Of a stretch of 64,000 bases of DNA, positions 1-11,409 are shown in pieces. Origin of the DNA: Paramacrobiotus metropolitanus (taxonomy: Eukaryota; Tardigrada; Eutardigrada; Parachela; Macrobiotidae); NCBI RefSeq assembly GCF_019649055.1, contig NW_026570333.1, positions 310,001 to 374,000 on the forward strand, written 5' to 3'. The notes under the pieces are model-generated. The model was not told the origin of the DNA. It saw nothing but the letters and a program-made list of their open reading frames with translations, and did not search any database. Every line of letters begins with the position of its first letter. The first letter of the stretch is position 1. The position numbers and the translations under genes are program-made.

Positions 1-606
1 GTACCCAGAAACCTGCTAATGGAGCATCTTTAAAAAACGTTCAAGTCCACCATAAAGCACTACAAGTGGGCTATCATGGCCGGGACGGCATCCATTTTGG
101 GAGGGCGTCGGACATGGTCAGTGCAATATCCTGTCAAGTAGAAAGACCCAGATACATCAGAGTTTGTGGTTGTGGCTAGCCAAGCGAACGGGGAGCACGC
201 AAAACAAAGAACGGGGGACGACGCTGAAACGTGCCGCCGTAATCGGATCAAGGTACTGACCGGACCCAGTTTGCCTGCCTTAAAAATTTTTGGCATTTAT
301 CTACTTATTAGTAGTATCTACTTATTATTAGTTATTTACTTTTATTCTTAAGGAGCACCCTGGCACCGCATGATTGTGTAATTTTTTGGAAAAGTTTTAA
401 GTTTGACATCCCTTTTACAAAATGGACGCCAAGTGACTTGCATGTACTAAAATTATTCATCACTTTGCTTGCCACATATGTGCGCGGGAAATGTTGTAAC
501 TCGTGGTGTGTGCACAGCCATGCTTTCTAGTTTCTTTCCAGGAAGGATTAATTTTCTTCGTTTTCTTCCTGCAGCAACCCGCTGTTTCTAGTTTCAGCTT
601 GCCTTT
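1..606. other. Gene-free left edge, upstream of the coiled-coil gene
   Basis: No exon-like open frame is supported here. The short open frames on both strands have no codon bias and no recognisable protein. A pyrimidine-rich run followed by TTTCAG at about 585-598, just before the ATG at 607, could be a 3' splice site, so the next gene may have an untranslated or coding exon further upstream. Otherwise I see nothing. Confidence 0.5.
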
Positions 607-1403
607 ATGGACTTAAAAACCGAAGTGGTGCCCAATGATGGCGCAATACAGCTGCGAGATGTTACACAAAAGCAGATTTTAGAAGAAGGTACGACTTTAG
701 CGAGGAAGCCGCATTAATTTACGTCCTTTAAAGACGCATGGTGACATATTGCACAAATTAAATGTTTTCTACGGTCCTTGAATCTGAGTTATTTAAGTGC
801 TGCAGGCGTGAAACTTTAACCGTGTCACATTTGGTGTTGACAGCAATGAAAACTATAAAGACTCTGGAGGAGATCACACAAGGGCAAAAGGGAGAACTGC
901 AAAGTCTGAGACAAACCCTGGCTGACATGGAGATCATTAAAGCGTAAGCCGTAAGAGAAAAAAAAATATCCCCTTATCCTGTCGGAGCATGCATGTAACA
1001 AAAGAGAACGCTTTTTCCACACGCTTGTTAGTTGTTAGGGTTAACCGTTCGTGACCGGCAAATCTCGTTATGCTTCGGTACTTCCGGCTTACAATTTCAG
1101 AAGTCAAGAAACAGCTGCAGAAAAGCTGGACATTTACCATGGCACAAGTGCTCAACCAAATCAGAATGAAATTAGATTTCATGTGGTTAGTAAACGCTTG
1201 TTGATACATTTGCCGGATTAAGTTCTGAGTGTATTTTGCAGTTTGAGCGAATGATCGATCAGCTCTTCCAAACATACGAGCCCCAGGTGGATGCATCCAG
1301 TTTCCAGGCGCTGTCCGATACAACCTCCTTGTGGCTCGAAGAACAATGCAGTCCCTCCAGCATCATGGCCTTGACAAATGCAGTTTTGCGTGATTGCCAG
1401 TGA
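607..1403 (+). CDS. Small coiled-coil protein, four exons, 142 aa, function unknown
   Basis: I do not recognise this protein. Exons are 607-688, 844-943, 1101-1185 and 1242-1403, each bounded by GT and AG with matching phases (1, 2, 0), and the TGA is at 1401-1403. The 429 coding bases close exactly in frame over three introns of 56-157 bp, the main evidence that it is real. After a short N-terminus, residues about 20-65 are rich in Glu, Gln, Lys and Leu with heptad-like spacing (KTIKTLEEI, ELQSLRQTL), a likely coiled coil. A polar linker follows, then a helical C-terminal part (FERMIDQLF; TSLWLEEQC). There is no signal peptide or membrane segment. Codon use is less GC-biased than in the other genes. 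Size and coiled coil would suit a small complex subunit, but that is only a guess. A 5' exon may be missing, because the ATG sits just after a possible acceptor. An AATAAA lies at 1851-1856. Confidence 0.6.
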
Positions 1404-2030
1404 TTGTATTATGCTTATACTCTTCTGTACAGTGACGGCTCAAGTGGTCGCGGGACATTTCGTCGCGTGGGACATTTCGCCACAAGTTTTCGTTGCAGCG
1501 GCAAATTTGTTTTGGTCAGCTCGTAGGGCTGCGCGGCAGGTCGTCGCGGGACATTTGGTTTTACGGACATTTCGTCTAAGGACAACTCGTTTTTGTGGCA
1601 AAGAGCCATATGGCTGCTCGTTGTCATATACCAGTCGATAATTTTTCGACTCCCGAAAGTCGCGCTACTAAATGCGCCACACAACGAAACAGCTGAGAAA
1701 TTTAGAGATAGCTCAGATAGATATTATCGTTTCGTAGGAGATTTGGGATGAACGATGCGATGGACATTCTATTCTTGTCTGCCGTGTGTTCATTATAGTA
1801 TTTGTCCATACAAGGATGTCAAAGGTCAATTTATACTGACCTTATGGCTTAATAAAAATTACAAATTAGCATCCATTTTGTGTGGAAGGAAGATATACAG
1901 GAGATGCACATCTGTGCCAGTGTGTTTGCATCAGTTTTGGCTACCGCGCACAAACAAAAAATTGCGGGTTTAACCGTAAAACAGATGCGTATGCAAAGCG
2001 AGTCAATCGACTTTTTCAACAGAAAGTTCA
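1404..2030. other. Non-coding spacer with short direct repeats
   Basis: No gene is supported. GTCGCGGGACATTT occurs twice (about 1447 and 1543), with related GGGACATTTCG and GGACATTTCG strings between and after, so this looks like decayed repeat DNA. AATAAA at 1851-1856 may end the upstream gene. Confidence 0.4.
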
Positions 2031-2300
2031 GAAAACCGGTGTTCGTGAATGTGAAAGTTTCAACCAGAAAAAACTAAGGATGGGGTCATCGGAACAAAAA
2101 ACGAGCCATCCCGGAAGCCGTTAACAGACGGGGCCACATGAGCTAATTGGAGACCCAGGAGCTGTTCAGCTGCAGGATCACCAACAAGCCCACGTCACCG
2201 CGCCAGCAGCACTATCGCTCTGTGCCACTACACCACAAATTTGCGGACAGAGTACTCTTGTTTCTTAACAGCGCGCCCAGCCACGCCACTCGTCAGTATC
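2031..2300 (+). repeat. Dispersed repeat, copy A
   Basis: This stretch is clearly homologous to 27742-28011. Shared landmarks in the same order are GAAAACCGGTG, AGTTTCAACCAGAAAAA, GGAACAAAAAACGAGCCATC, AGCCGTTAACAGACGGGG, CCACAAA and CCAGCCACGCCA, ending near GTCGTCAG or TCGTCAG. Copy A has about 20 extra bases containing AATTTGCGGACAGAGTAC. That string recurs at about 2717-2735, so a fragment of the family lies just downstream. No long open frame or terminal inverted repeat is visible, so the class is unknown (SINE-like or a MITE remnant). Confidence 0.75.
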
Positions 2301-3718
2301 TATAAGCAATTCACGTTAAGCAGTGAAAAGCCATCCATTGGTGCTTTAAATTCTCCTTTGTAATAACGGAAGCAGCAGACTAACTATGGGCCTATGGCTA
2401 TTAACTATGGCTACTGCGACAGGTGCATACTGAAAGATAGAAATAAAGAAGCAAGCTGATATGTAAGCTTTGGATGCTTTTTGTCTCCGTTACATAAGTC
2501 GTGACAGCCAGAGGCAGAGCTTGGCTCGCCTGGTCAGAAAGCCGGTTTCCGCTACAAAATGCCTCAGCATGCCACAATCCCGATACGCTGCTCTGACCCC
2601 TGATTACCTGGACTGACCTTTAATACCAAGACTGCAATTAATTTGCGATGTCGGGAAAGTTGCATAGGTTGCAAAGTCGGGTTAAATAGTTGAATCCGTA
2701 AAAATTACACCCATCACAAAAATTTGCGGACAGAGTACATTGGATGTCCTAATATATGGGATTTTCGGAGGAAAGGAGGAAAATGGCGAAAATGCATAAA
2801 TCAGGAGCATGAACACTCATTAATTATCCAGAAATCTGTCCGTTTACATGGACGGTACATGAAAGATGCATTGCTTTGTATCTACTGAATTCTTGCACAA
2901 TTTTTCGTCATTTAGATGAGTTGCTGTTCTAATCCAGGTTACCGTATTCACCAGCTGTTCATTTTCGAAGTTGTTTTCGCTAAGTCTCTGGATTTGCAAC
3001 ATCCAAAATACTTTTGTGGGACGCACATGGTTATCAGCCGACAAGTAAAAGTGCTGAACGCCGCCACTTGACGTACAACACTTCTACTTTGATTTCCAGA
3101 AGGAACTGCAAAACATTTACAGCGTACGATACACTGAACATAGATCAAAAACAGTTCAGCACGTTTACAGCGTTGGCACTGCTTGCATCCATGCTGTGTG
3201 CTTAATCTGCTTATGTCGTATTCAGCGAAACCTGCAAAACACAGGACGAAAAATGCTGGGATTATCTGAGGCAAGAGCGTGTAAATATGCGAAGGCTAGA
3301 TGGAACTATCGCTTGAAACGCAGACATTTACGAGCAGACGTCGCCGGTTGCCGATGACGAACTTGGACCATATCAACATGTTGGAGAACCACATTGCCGG
3401 TTGTTGGGTCGGGATATTTCGTTAAGGCCCTCTCAGGTGCTTTGCTTATTTTGCAAGGCTTTTATCGGTCACAAGGTTTACTTTGCAGAGAAATCAACGC
3501 TACCGGTTAAAAGATGATATTATAACACCAAAAGGAACAAACTGGCTGATATTCACCTACAATGTTAATGACCTGCCATAAGCTGCATATTATTGACTGA
3601 TTTTGTGATTTAAAACATTACTTCATTCTTATGCTGCTAAGGAGTAAGGAGTCAATACAGATACAATAAACAGGCTTAGGGCAGATAGAGGAGAAAAACT
3701 GAACAAAGGCGCTTTTAA
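2301..3718. other. Non-coding spacer with a partial dispersed-repeat fragment
   Basis: No gene is supported: the open frames on both strands are short, with no codon bias. The region contains the partial copy near 2717-2735 of the repeat at 2031-2300. It also has short internal repeats such as TTTACAGCG (about 3117 and 3164). The right end abuts the inverted-repeat element starting at 3719. Confidence 0.4.
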
Positions 3719-4371
3719 GGGAAGTGGCCCGGTACATGGTACCAAATTCGTGTACATGCACGAAATCTTTCACTTTCGCGCACTCCCAAACCAATTTTTC
3801 TCTTGTTTTATGACAATCTGTAGTCAAATGATTTGTATACACAGGCCTGAAAACCGTTTGCGCGCGCAACATCCGGTTCGCGAGTTATGGCTGTTAGAAA
3901 ATTCCAACAAGTTTAAATGCATTCAGGTGTACCAAAAGTCTCATTATGGACCGATCTCTTTCAGATTTTGCACGTAAATGCACGTAACCACGAAGAACGT
4001 TTTTACACCGATCCACTGTTCTAGCATGTTTTTCAAATTTTAAAATGAATTTCAAAATTTTAAAATTCATTTTAAAATTTGAAAAAATCGTGGAAGTCTG
4101 GATCGGTGTAAAACGATCTTCATGGCCATGTGCATTTACATGCAAAATTTGAAGGAGATCGGTCCATAATGAGACTTTTACACCTGAAAGCATTAAACTT
4201 TGAATTTTCTTACAGCCATAACTGCCGAACCGGATGTTGCGCGCGCGGTTTTCAGGCGTGTATACAAATCATTTGACTACAAATGTCATAAACAAGAGAA
4301 AAAAGGTTTGGGAGTGCGCGAAATGAATTTCGTGCATGCTGAATTTGGTACCATGTACCGGGCCACTTCCC
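3719..4371. mobile_element. Palindromic (foldback/MITE-like) element with TTAA flanks
   Basis: The 653-bp unit is almost entirely one long inverted repeat. The left end GGGAAGTGGCCCGGTACATG is matched by the reverse complement at the right end, and the arms stay alignable (with indels) to a centre near 4045-4060, where alternating AAATTTTAAAA tracts form the loop. TTAA stands immediately outside both ends (3715-3718 and 4372-4375), as after piggyBac-type insertion. Because TTAA is itself palindromic, a TA duplication (Tc1/mariner type) cannot be excluded. There is no transposase frame; the short frames inside are by-products of the palindrome. It is most simply a non-autonomous element moved by a transposase encoded elsewhere. 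Confidence 0.85.
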
Positions 4372-5120
4372 TTAAGTTCAGCTATTTGTCCACTGGAATT
4401 AAGTCCTTCGCTTACGGCGAGGCGCATTGTTATTGTGTTTATGACTATCCTCGGCTGTCTGTATTTACCACCCGTAAAGCAAACAGCTGACCTGCATTCT
4501 TATGAATCAAGGACGATTTTCGCGAGTGCAAACGCATTTTTCAACCTGGTCCTGAGTGTACTAGGCCTCCCGCCACCGAGCGGCATTGCTGCCGAGAAAT
4601 GCCATTCCGCGCAAGATCTGTGCTGATGTGCTGACTTGTAAATTTTAATACTAAAAAAGCTGGTCAAAAGTCGAAACTGCGCTTTGTCAAGCCAAAAATA
4701 TTTAAAACGTTCTGATGAGGAGGAATAAAAAAGGGCGACAAAATCAGTAAGGAGAAAACTGTCATAAAAATTTAAATGTCGTGACTCGCTTTTGAAGCGA
4801 CACAGAAAACAGAAAACAAAACGTGTGTTTCAACTTTCAACCCGTCTGCTTAGCGTACGGACCTCCCGCCACCGAGCGGCAGTCACAGAAAACCTGCACT
4901 GTGCGCTGAACTTGGAAAATATTTCTTACCAGTAAATGACTGTAAATCTGTAAATTGGAATAGTTTTCTTGTATTTTTATTTTGGATTCTCATCTGTACA
5001 AAGTCCAATTGCTGATAGCCTGATTGCAGTTAATTAACTGGTTAATCCAACGTATCGTTGATCCGATAACCAGCGGCTTATCGGGGCCCATCGAGGCACG
5101 CGCCTGCAACCGCGCAGACC
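4372..5120. other. Spacer and probable promoter/5' UTR of the methyltransferase gene
   Basis: No coding exon is seen. A 20-base direct repeat occurs at 4566-4585 and 4862-4881 (CCTCCCGCCACCGAGCGGCA) and contains a small GC-rich inverted repeat. The last 80 bases before the ATG at 5121 become GC-rich, as expected of a 5' UTR. I see no convincing TATA box. Confidence 0.4.
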
Positions 5121-8100
5121 ATGCAGAATGCAGGCGAGTCTGTCTCAACAGCTGGCAGTACGAACACCACAGCTGACAAGTACAAGGGAATTCGCAGTGC
5201 CATGCAGAAACTGGACTACTCCGTCTCCGCCATGGACGGCCCCACGGTGAAACGGTCCACCTCGGTGACGTTCGAGGGGGAGGGCAGCGGGAAGCATGAG
5301 ACAGAGACGGACAGTTTGTACGAGATGCTGCAGCAGCTGGATCTGGACAAGAAGGATGTGCTCTTCCTGGGACGCGTCGCTGAGTGAGATTTCAGAGTTT
5401 CTCTTGTTGATATCTCGATGTTGGCATACTCATAGACGTTTCTACAAAATAACCTACAAAGATTTATTAATGTATTTTTGGGATAAGTCTCGCTCTGGAA
5501 GTTTCGAGAATTTTTATTAAATTGTCGTTTGAAACTGGATTTTTGTTACGTCTTTTCTTCATTTTTCATATGTAAGGGTGCCAGCGTTTGGCTATGCAAT
5601 CAAAGCTTAAACAATTAAATTACTAGCAGTATTACCAAGATTTGAAAAAAGTACGGCGGTATCTGGAATATTTCTTGAATTTCTTGCAGTTTAATTATCG
5701 AATAGTAACAGAAAAAATAGTCTTTTAATCGCTGGATATTGATTACTGCTGAAGTAAATTTAAAAGCATTTGAATAGTTTTTGCTTAATTTTTAAAAATT
5801 GAATTGTCGGCCGATTTAATCCATTTTTTGTGCCGTTTCTGTGCAGTTTGATGCAGTTTTTGTGTAGACGTATTTTCAGTTTTTTAATTATTATATTAAT
5901 TGTACTGTATTTTACACAACAATGCTGTTGTGGGAATTCTTCGAATTGTTTTTGCAGTGCATGGTTTGTGTGGAATTTCGTATACGCCGCTATCTGCTGT
6001 ATTTTAATCTGTATTTTTTTGTTTTATTGTAGATACCAGTGGTTCACGTGGCTGTTGCGTAAGGTGCGCTCGCTGGAGATCGTGAAAACCGATGGCCCGC
6101 AGGGATCGCGTGAACGCCGCAACAGCAGCACGAGCCTGAAGGGCGGCAGCTCCGAGGGCGGCCGGGAACGACAGCGGTCCGGCTCCGGCTCATCGGAGGT
6201 CTGCCCTATCAGCAGCGCGTCGAAGCGCACGCCCGACAGGTACATTCACACACTTCCGCCCAAGCGAGACATTTTTTTGCGAATCAGTTTATTTAAATTG
6301 ATTTATTTGATATTTTTTGTATTAATTGTTAGGAATTTTTAGACGTTTTTATTTACTTTTGTTAATAATTTGTCGTCGTATACAGAGAATTACGTATGGA
6401 TTTTTCCAGATTTTTATACAGAGAAATGTAGTCCAGGCAAATTGTATGCAGCTGTGACTGATATTCTTTGAGACTGTGCTAATTGCTCGGGGATTTTGTT
6501 TAATGATTTTTTCTGCGTATTCGTTTGTTATCATCGATTCGGCGTTATTTCTTGTGTAAATTTAAGAAAAAAACGATTTTTTTTATACTAGAGGTAAATG
6601 TACTTAGAAAGCTGAATGCTGGATATTTTGATGATAAGTTTTGATCACGCCACTAATCTACGTTCAGCCGTTGTAAACACCGCAGACGCAGGGTTTCGTT
6701 GTCTGTTCTTCCAGATTTTTCTGTAAAAACGTTTTGAGCCGTTTATCTGAAAATTTACGTACCCTGTAGTGTTTGAAACGTGATAATTATCTGATTTTCT
6801 GATATTGTATGCGCGTGACGCTGTTAAAGAAACTGCAGAAAGGATTTGTCGTTAAGACACTGAAGAAAGGGTGTGTTTCAACATGCTTTTTCTCTGTTTT
6901 TCGTGCCTGCAGCAAGGATGTGCTGGTGATGAACTGCACCGGCAACACAACCACCTGGACACAACTGGAGGAGTTGCTGACCAGTGCGCTGCGCACCCTA
7001 CGCCCCGGCGGCTTCCTGCTGGCCCGCGAATGCCTGGCCTCTCCCTCCGATGCAGGTGCGCTCAGTCTTTTGCGCCGTCGGATCATTGCAAGTTAAATGA
7101 AATTAAATTTGGTATTATTTGTCTAATTAATTATTAAAAATTAAAATTGTATCTGAGCATCTGTTGATAATATTTTTTTGAATGTTCTTACACATTTATT
7201 AAGAAGGATTTGTTGTGGTTTACTTAATTAAGCGGGAATAATAACTACCGAAAGTCCAGCGATTCTGGGCAATTTTTTTAGAGGATTTTCTGAACATTTT
7301 ACGATATTTATGTACAAGTTTTGGGTGATTTTGTGGTGATTTCTTATCAATTTTTCTGTACATTTTCCGGTATTTTTTTCAGGTGCGAAAGTCCAGTGGG
7401 CTTCTGTGTAGTTCTTTATTGGATTTTCGATACATATTTCGTTGTTTTTATTAACTGCGATTTTTTAACAATAAATGCAAAAATTCAGCGGATTGTCTGA
7501 TTTGTTTCGGGATTTTTCTGTAATTTCTTCCCTATAATTTACAGACGGTCAACGCGTGAATTACAACGATCCCGCCGAAACGTACGCCTTAATCCGTGAT
7601 TTATCCTTCGTGGCGGAAGACACGCAACGTTACGGCTTCAAGCTAGCCTACGCCGTTTCGCCGGATCCGCAAAAAGTACGGAAATAAATTTCGAGAAATA
7701 AATATTTTTTTTGGAAACAAGTTAGCATTTATTCTCTCAACTAAATCATTATTAACAAAAATTTTAACTAATTAATTTATCTGTAATTTAAAAAAAACCA
7801 GGTAAATCGAAAATGCGAAAACCGAGCAAATATTGTACGCAGACGATTTTCTTTGCAGTTTACGATGTTTTAGTTTATTACAACATTAGCCTACGATTTC
7901 CGTTGAATAAATAGAATCTATTTTTACATTATTTGTTTTATTTATGTTATTTTTTTATCCGATTGTTTTTATTCTTTACGTGAATCAGAGTTGTTATTTT
8001 GGCGGTTAAACGTACGGAAATTTGCTGGGTTGTTACGGGTATTTTTTTTTCTTTGCATTTACGATATTTTAATATGTATCCGGTTTCCGAGCAAGGTAGG

Positions 8101-11100
8101 CATGTGTGGTATGATCGTAGTGTATTGGCGCATGGTAAGCGATTCACGTGCTCTCCTTGGTACGCAGCACAGTAATAAAACATTTGTAATTTGATTATCA
8201 TAATATTTTTTGATGACGTTATTTATTATACCACTTTTCTAATGGAAGTGTTTTTATTTGTTTGTTTTTGGTATTCTTGTCTGTTATTTATATATTTTTT
8301 GTTACTTATTTGTATGAATCGACAGACATTTTAATCCGCGTAGACGAAGAAACGCACGGCAGTGTACTGGGCTTTTTCTAGGTTTTTCTTTATTTTTACG
8401 ATATTTCTTTATTTTTACGATATTTTATTTTAAGTTTTGCGAATTAATGGAATTGTTTATGTGTTTATTATTTATGGTCTTTTCTGTTACGTTTATTTCA
8501 TTATTATTTACGTGAATCGGCATGAATTTTTTTCCCGCGCAGACGAAGAAACGCACGGAAATGTGCTGGTTACTGGAGAAAGTGCCGTGCGTCGCCAGCG
8601 GGATGGAGTTCGGGAAGTTCCTGGACGAAGTGCAGTACTCGCGCAAGGGCATTTCGAAGTACGAGGCCATCTTTGGGGATGGCTTCGTCAGCACGGGCGG
8701 CCAGCGGACCACCAGCGAGTTCTGCCAGATGCTGGGGCTGCAGCGCGGCCAACACGTGCTGGACGTCGGCGCCGGGATCGCCGGCAGCGCCTTCCACATG
8801 GCCAAGGTGAGATTGCGCTAGTCCAGTTTAAACGTAGTGTTAATGTGTGTGAACGTAGTGTAGTGGCGCTAAGGTGGCTACACTCGACAATTGCGCCAAC
8901 TTGGTTTGTTTCAACAGTGCAGTAAAGTAACACTTTGTTAACGAAATTTCAGTTTTTCTTGTTTGTTGATTGTTTTATTTTACTTATGGAATTAACGAAA
9001 TATAAAAAAATAATACAATTTGAAAAACATTAAAAATTTCATAAAATTAACGCGAAATGGTTTTCGTCGTTTTTATGAGTTTATTTTATTATGATACTGT
9101 AGGAGAATCAGTGGGCGAGCTTGACAAAGGAAAGAAGGAATGACAAGCGGCTATATACAAATTAAATATTAATAATGAAGCGATATTAAATAATAACAAA
9201 TTAATAATGGTAATAATTTAAGTATTCAGCACTCTTTAGTTTTGCTGTCACTAATAAAATCATTGTTCACGTCAGATAATCACAAATCGAGAATAACGAT
9301 GGTATGCCGTAATGGTTCTTGCATAATTTAATAAATAAATTTAACAGTTTATTAAATTAATAATAATAAATGAAGACAAGAAATTAATTGGTTATGTTCA
9401 GAATTAATTATAATTTAATTCGGGCGGTGATGATGGTTGTCCTTTGCTCAGGAATACGGCGTGCATGTGACGGGCGTGGATCTGTCGTCCAACATGTTCT
9501 CCATCGCCGTGGAGCGGCGCGGCGAAGCGGCGCTGTCCGCCGGCAGCGTCGATCTGGAGATTGCCGACATCCTGACGCGGGAGTATGCCGCCGAGAGCTT
9601 CGATCTCATCTACAGCCGCGATGTCATCCTCCATATTGCCGACAAGCGCCGCTTATTCCAACAGATGTTTGTACGTTGATCAGTTAAAATAAATAAAAAA
9701 TAAATCCTTGGTCATAAATAAACAGAATAAAAAAAATGAAGTACAGTAAATTGAAAAATAAACCTTCGGCAGGTTATTCCGCCGCTTATTCACGCAGCTG
9801 CTCATTCATGCGTGAATCAGTGAAATACGTCGTGGACAAATGAAGATCAATAAAAAAGAAAATAAATCGTTAATAAATTAAATATTATTTTTGAACACAA
9901 TAAATAGAGCGAATTAAGCTGAAATAAATAGTACTTTTTGGCCGCAGTCTGGAGCGAGTCTAACGACTTTTTTTATAGCATTTAAATTGTGTTTTTTATT
10001 TGTTTATAATTTTTGAAGCAGTTGTATCGCATAAGAAATATGTGGCTTTGTAGATGAAAAAATATAACTGAATTTTTTTACAGTAGCCTGTAATCGTGGA
10101 CTATTTTGATATATCATTTTTGATAATTGTTCAGTATTTTTAACTTTTAAGTCAGTTTTTTTGCGCATGAAAAAGATGCCAAAAATGCAGTGTATAAAAA
10201 TATGGTTGTTTATACTGTAGAAAAATCTGCATCGAAAGTTTAATACATAAGAGATATTTTGAAATATCAACTTTTCTTGCGTCCTGTCCTGTCGCCACTA
10301 TTCTACATAATCTGTCCTAAATACTGCAAATGCCCGGTTTTCGTTGTGTGTAGAAGTGGCTGAAACCCGGCGGGAAACTGCTGATTACCGACTACTGCTG
10401 CGGCGATAAGACGCATTCCAGCGATTTCCAGACCTATGTCCAGCAGCGCGGATATATCCTGCTGACCGTCGCCCAGTACGGCCAGGTCAGGGTTTTGGTT
10501 TGACGCGAATCGGCGCTTTAAATGCATGTGATCGTAGTGTACTGGCCACAACATCGGTGGCGTGAACTGTTTGGTGCAGTGTTGTGCTAGTTGCGTTGAC
10601 TGATTTAACGGTTGTGAAATGAAGGATCCAATTTTTTTTTCTAAAAATCAGAAGCGGTTTTCATAGTTATTCTAGGGTTTTTTTATTCTAAATGGAATTT
10701 ATTTAGACTTTATGCTGAAATTATATATATCTGCTCTAACGATTTATGTATTATACTTTTTGTTTTTGTACTTTTATTTTACAAAAGTGTTATGCGCCAG
10801 AAAAATTCCTGGCGCATAGAAGTGACCTTTGTTTTATTCTGAATAATTATGCGGAATTTCTGTTTAACTTTTGCGGCTTTAGTTTAGTTTTATTGAATGT
10901 GTTTTGTAATTTATATACAGCAGTAGTCAAATTTAGCATATTTATTCCGTTAACCATTCTATTCACTAGTTTTAACACTTATAATGACAAAATTATTTTA
11001 ACTAATTAGTTATTGAATTCGGCTCGATTTATTTCACAGTATTTTACTGGGCGTTAATATTTATTTCAAATTTTATTTAATTAATTTTGCTGCTAAATTG

Positions 11101-11409
11101 GTAACTAATTGTATAGCGTAACATCAGCGCGTCTTTGCACGGAGAAGTTGTCGATAACCTTAACTCTTTTGCGTGTAGTTGCTGGAGGAAGTGGGTTTCG
11201 TACGCGTGAAAGCCGACGACCGGACGCAGCAGTTCATCAGTGTGCTGCACAATGAACTGCGCAAATTTGAGCCGCTGGAAACGGAGTTTGTGGAGCAGTT
11301 CTCCCGCGAGGACTACGAGGAGATCGTCAGCGGCTGGAACGCCAAGGTGGGCCGCTGTCATGCCGGCGATCAGGCCTGGGGACTGTTTATTGCCGAAAAA
11401 GATGCCTGA
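5121..11409 (+). CDS. Phosphoethanolamine N-methyltransferase, PMT-2-like, eight exons
   Basis: Family role: SAM-dependent methylation of phosphoethanolamine derivatives toward phosphocholine for phosphatidylcholine synthesis, in the cytosol. Exons: 5121-5383, 6033-6239, 6913-7055, 7545-7675, 8543-8806, 9452-9670, 10354-10485, 11179-11409; phases agree and the frame closes at 529 aa. The C-terminal half (about 260-529) is a complete class I methyltransferase: VLDVGAG at 320-326 (SAM motif I), GVDLSS at 344-349, then [23 protein letters not shown] and the family pattern [12 protein letters not shown]. The N-terminal half keeps only the tail of a second methyltransferase domain ([12 protein letters not shown], then MCWLLEKV) and no glycine-rich SAM loop, as in nematode PMT-2, whose N-terminal domain is vestigial. 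Exon 2 adds a Ser/Arg/Gly-rich, probably disordered insert. The first ATG of the frame is used. Enzyme class is confident; preference for the mono- or dimethyl intermediate is inferred. Confidence 0.88.

Noticed and set aside
3894-4490. Open frames of about 96-99 codons
   Set aside because: They arise from the long palindrome at 3719-4371, and mirrored frames appear in both arms.
5830-6342. 170-residue open frame on the plus strand
   Set aside because: Only 6033-6239 is exon. The first 67 codons are AT-rich intron rich in Phe and Ile, and the last part runs past the GTACAT donor.
5121-11409. Horizontal transfer of the PMT gene from plants or bacteria
   Set aside because: The gene has seven introns, host-like codon use and the animal PMT-2 architecture, so transfer is not needed to explain it.
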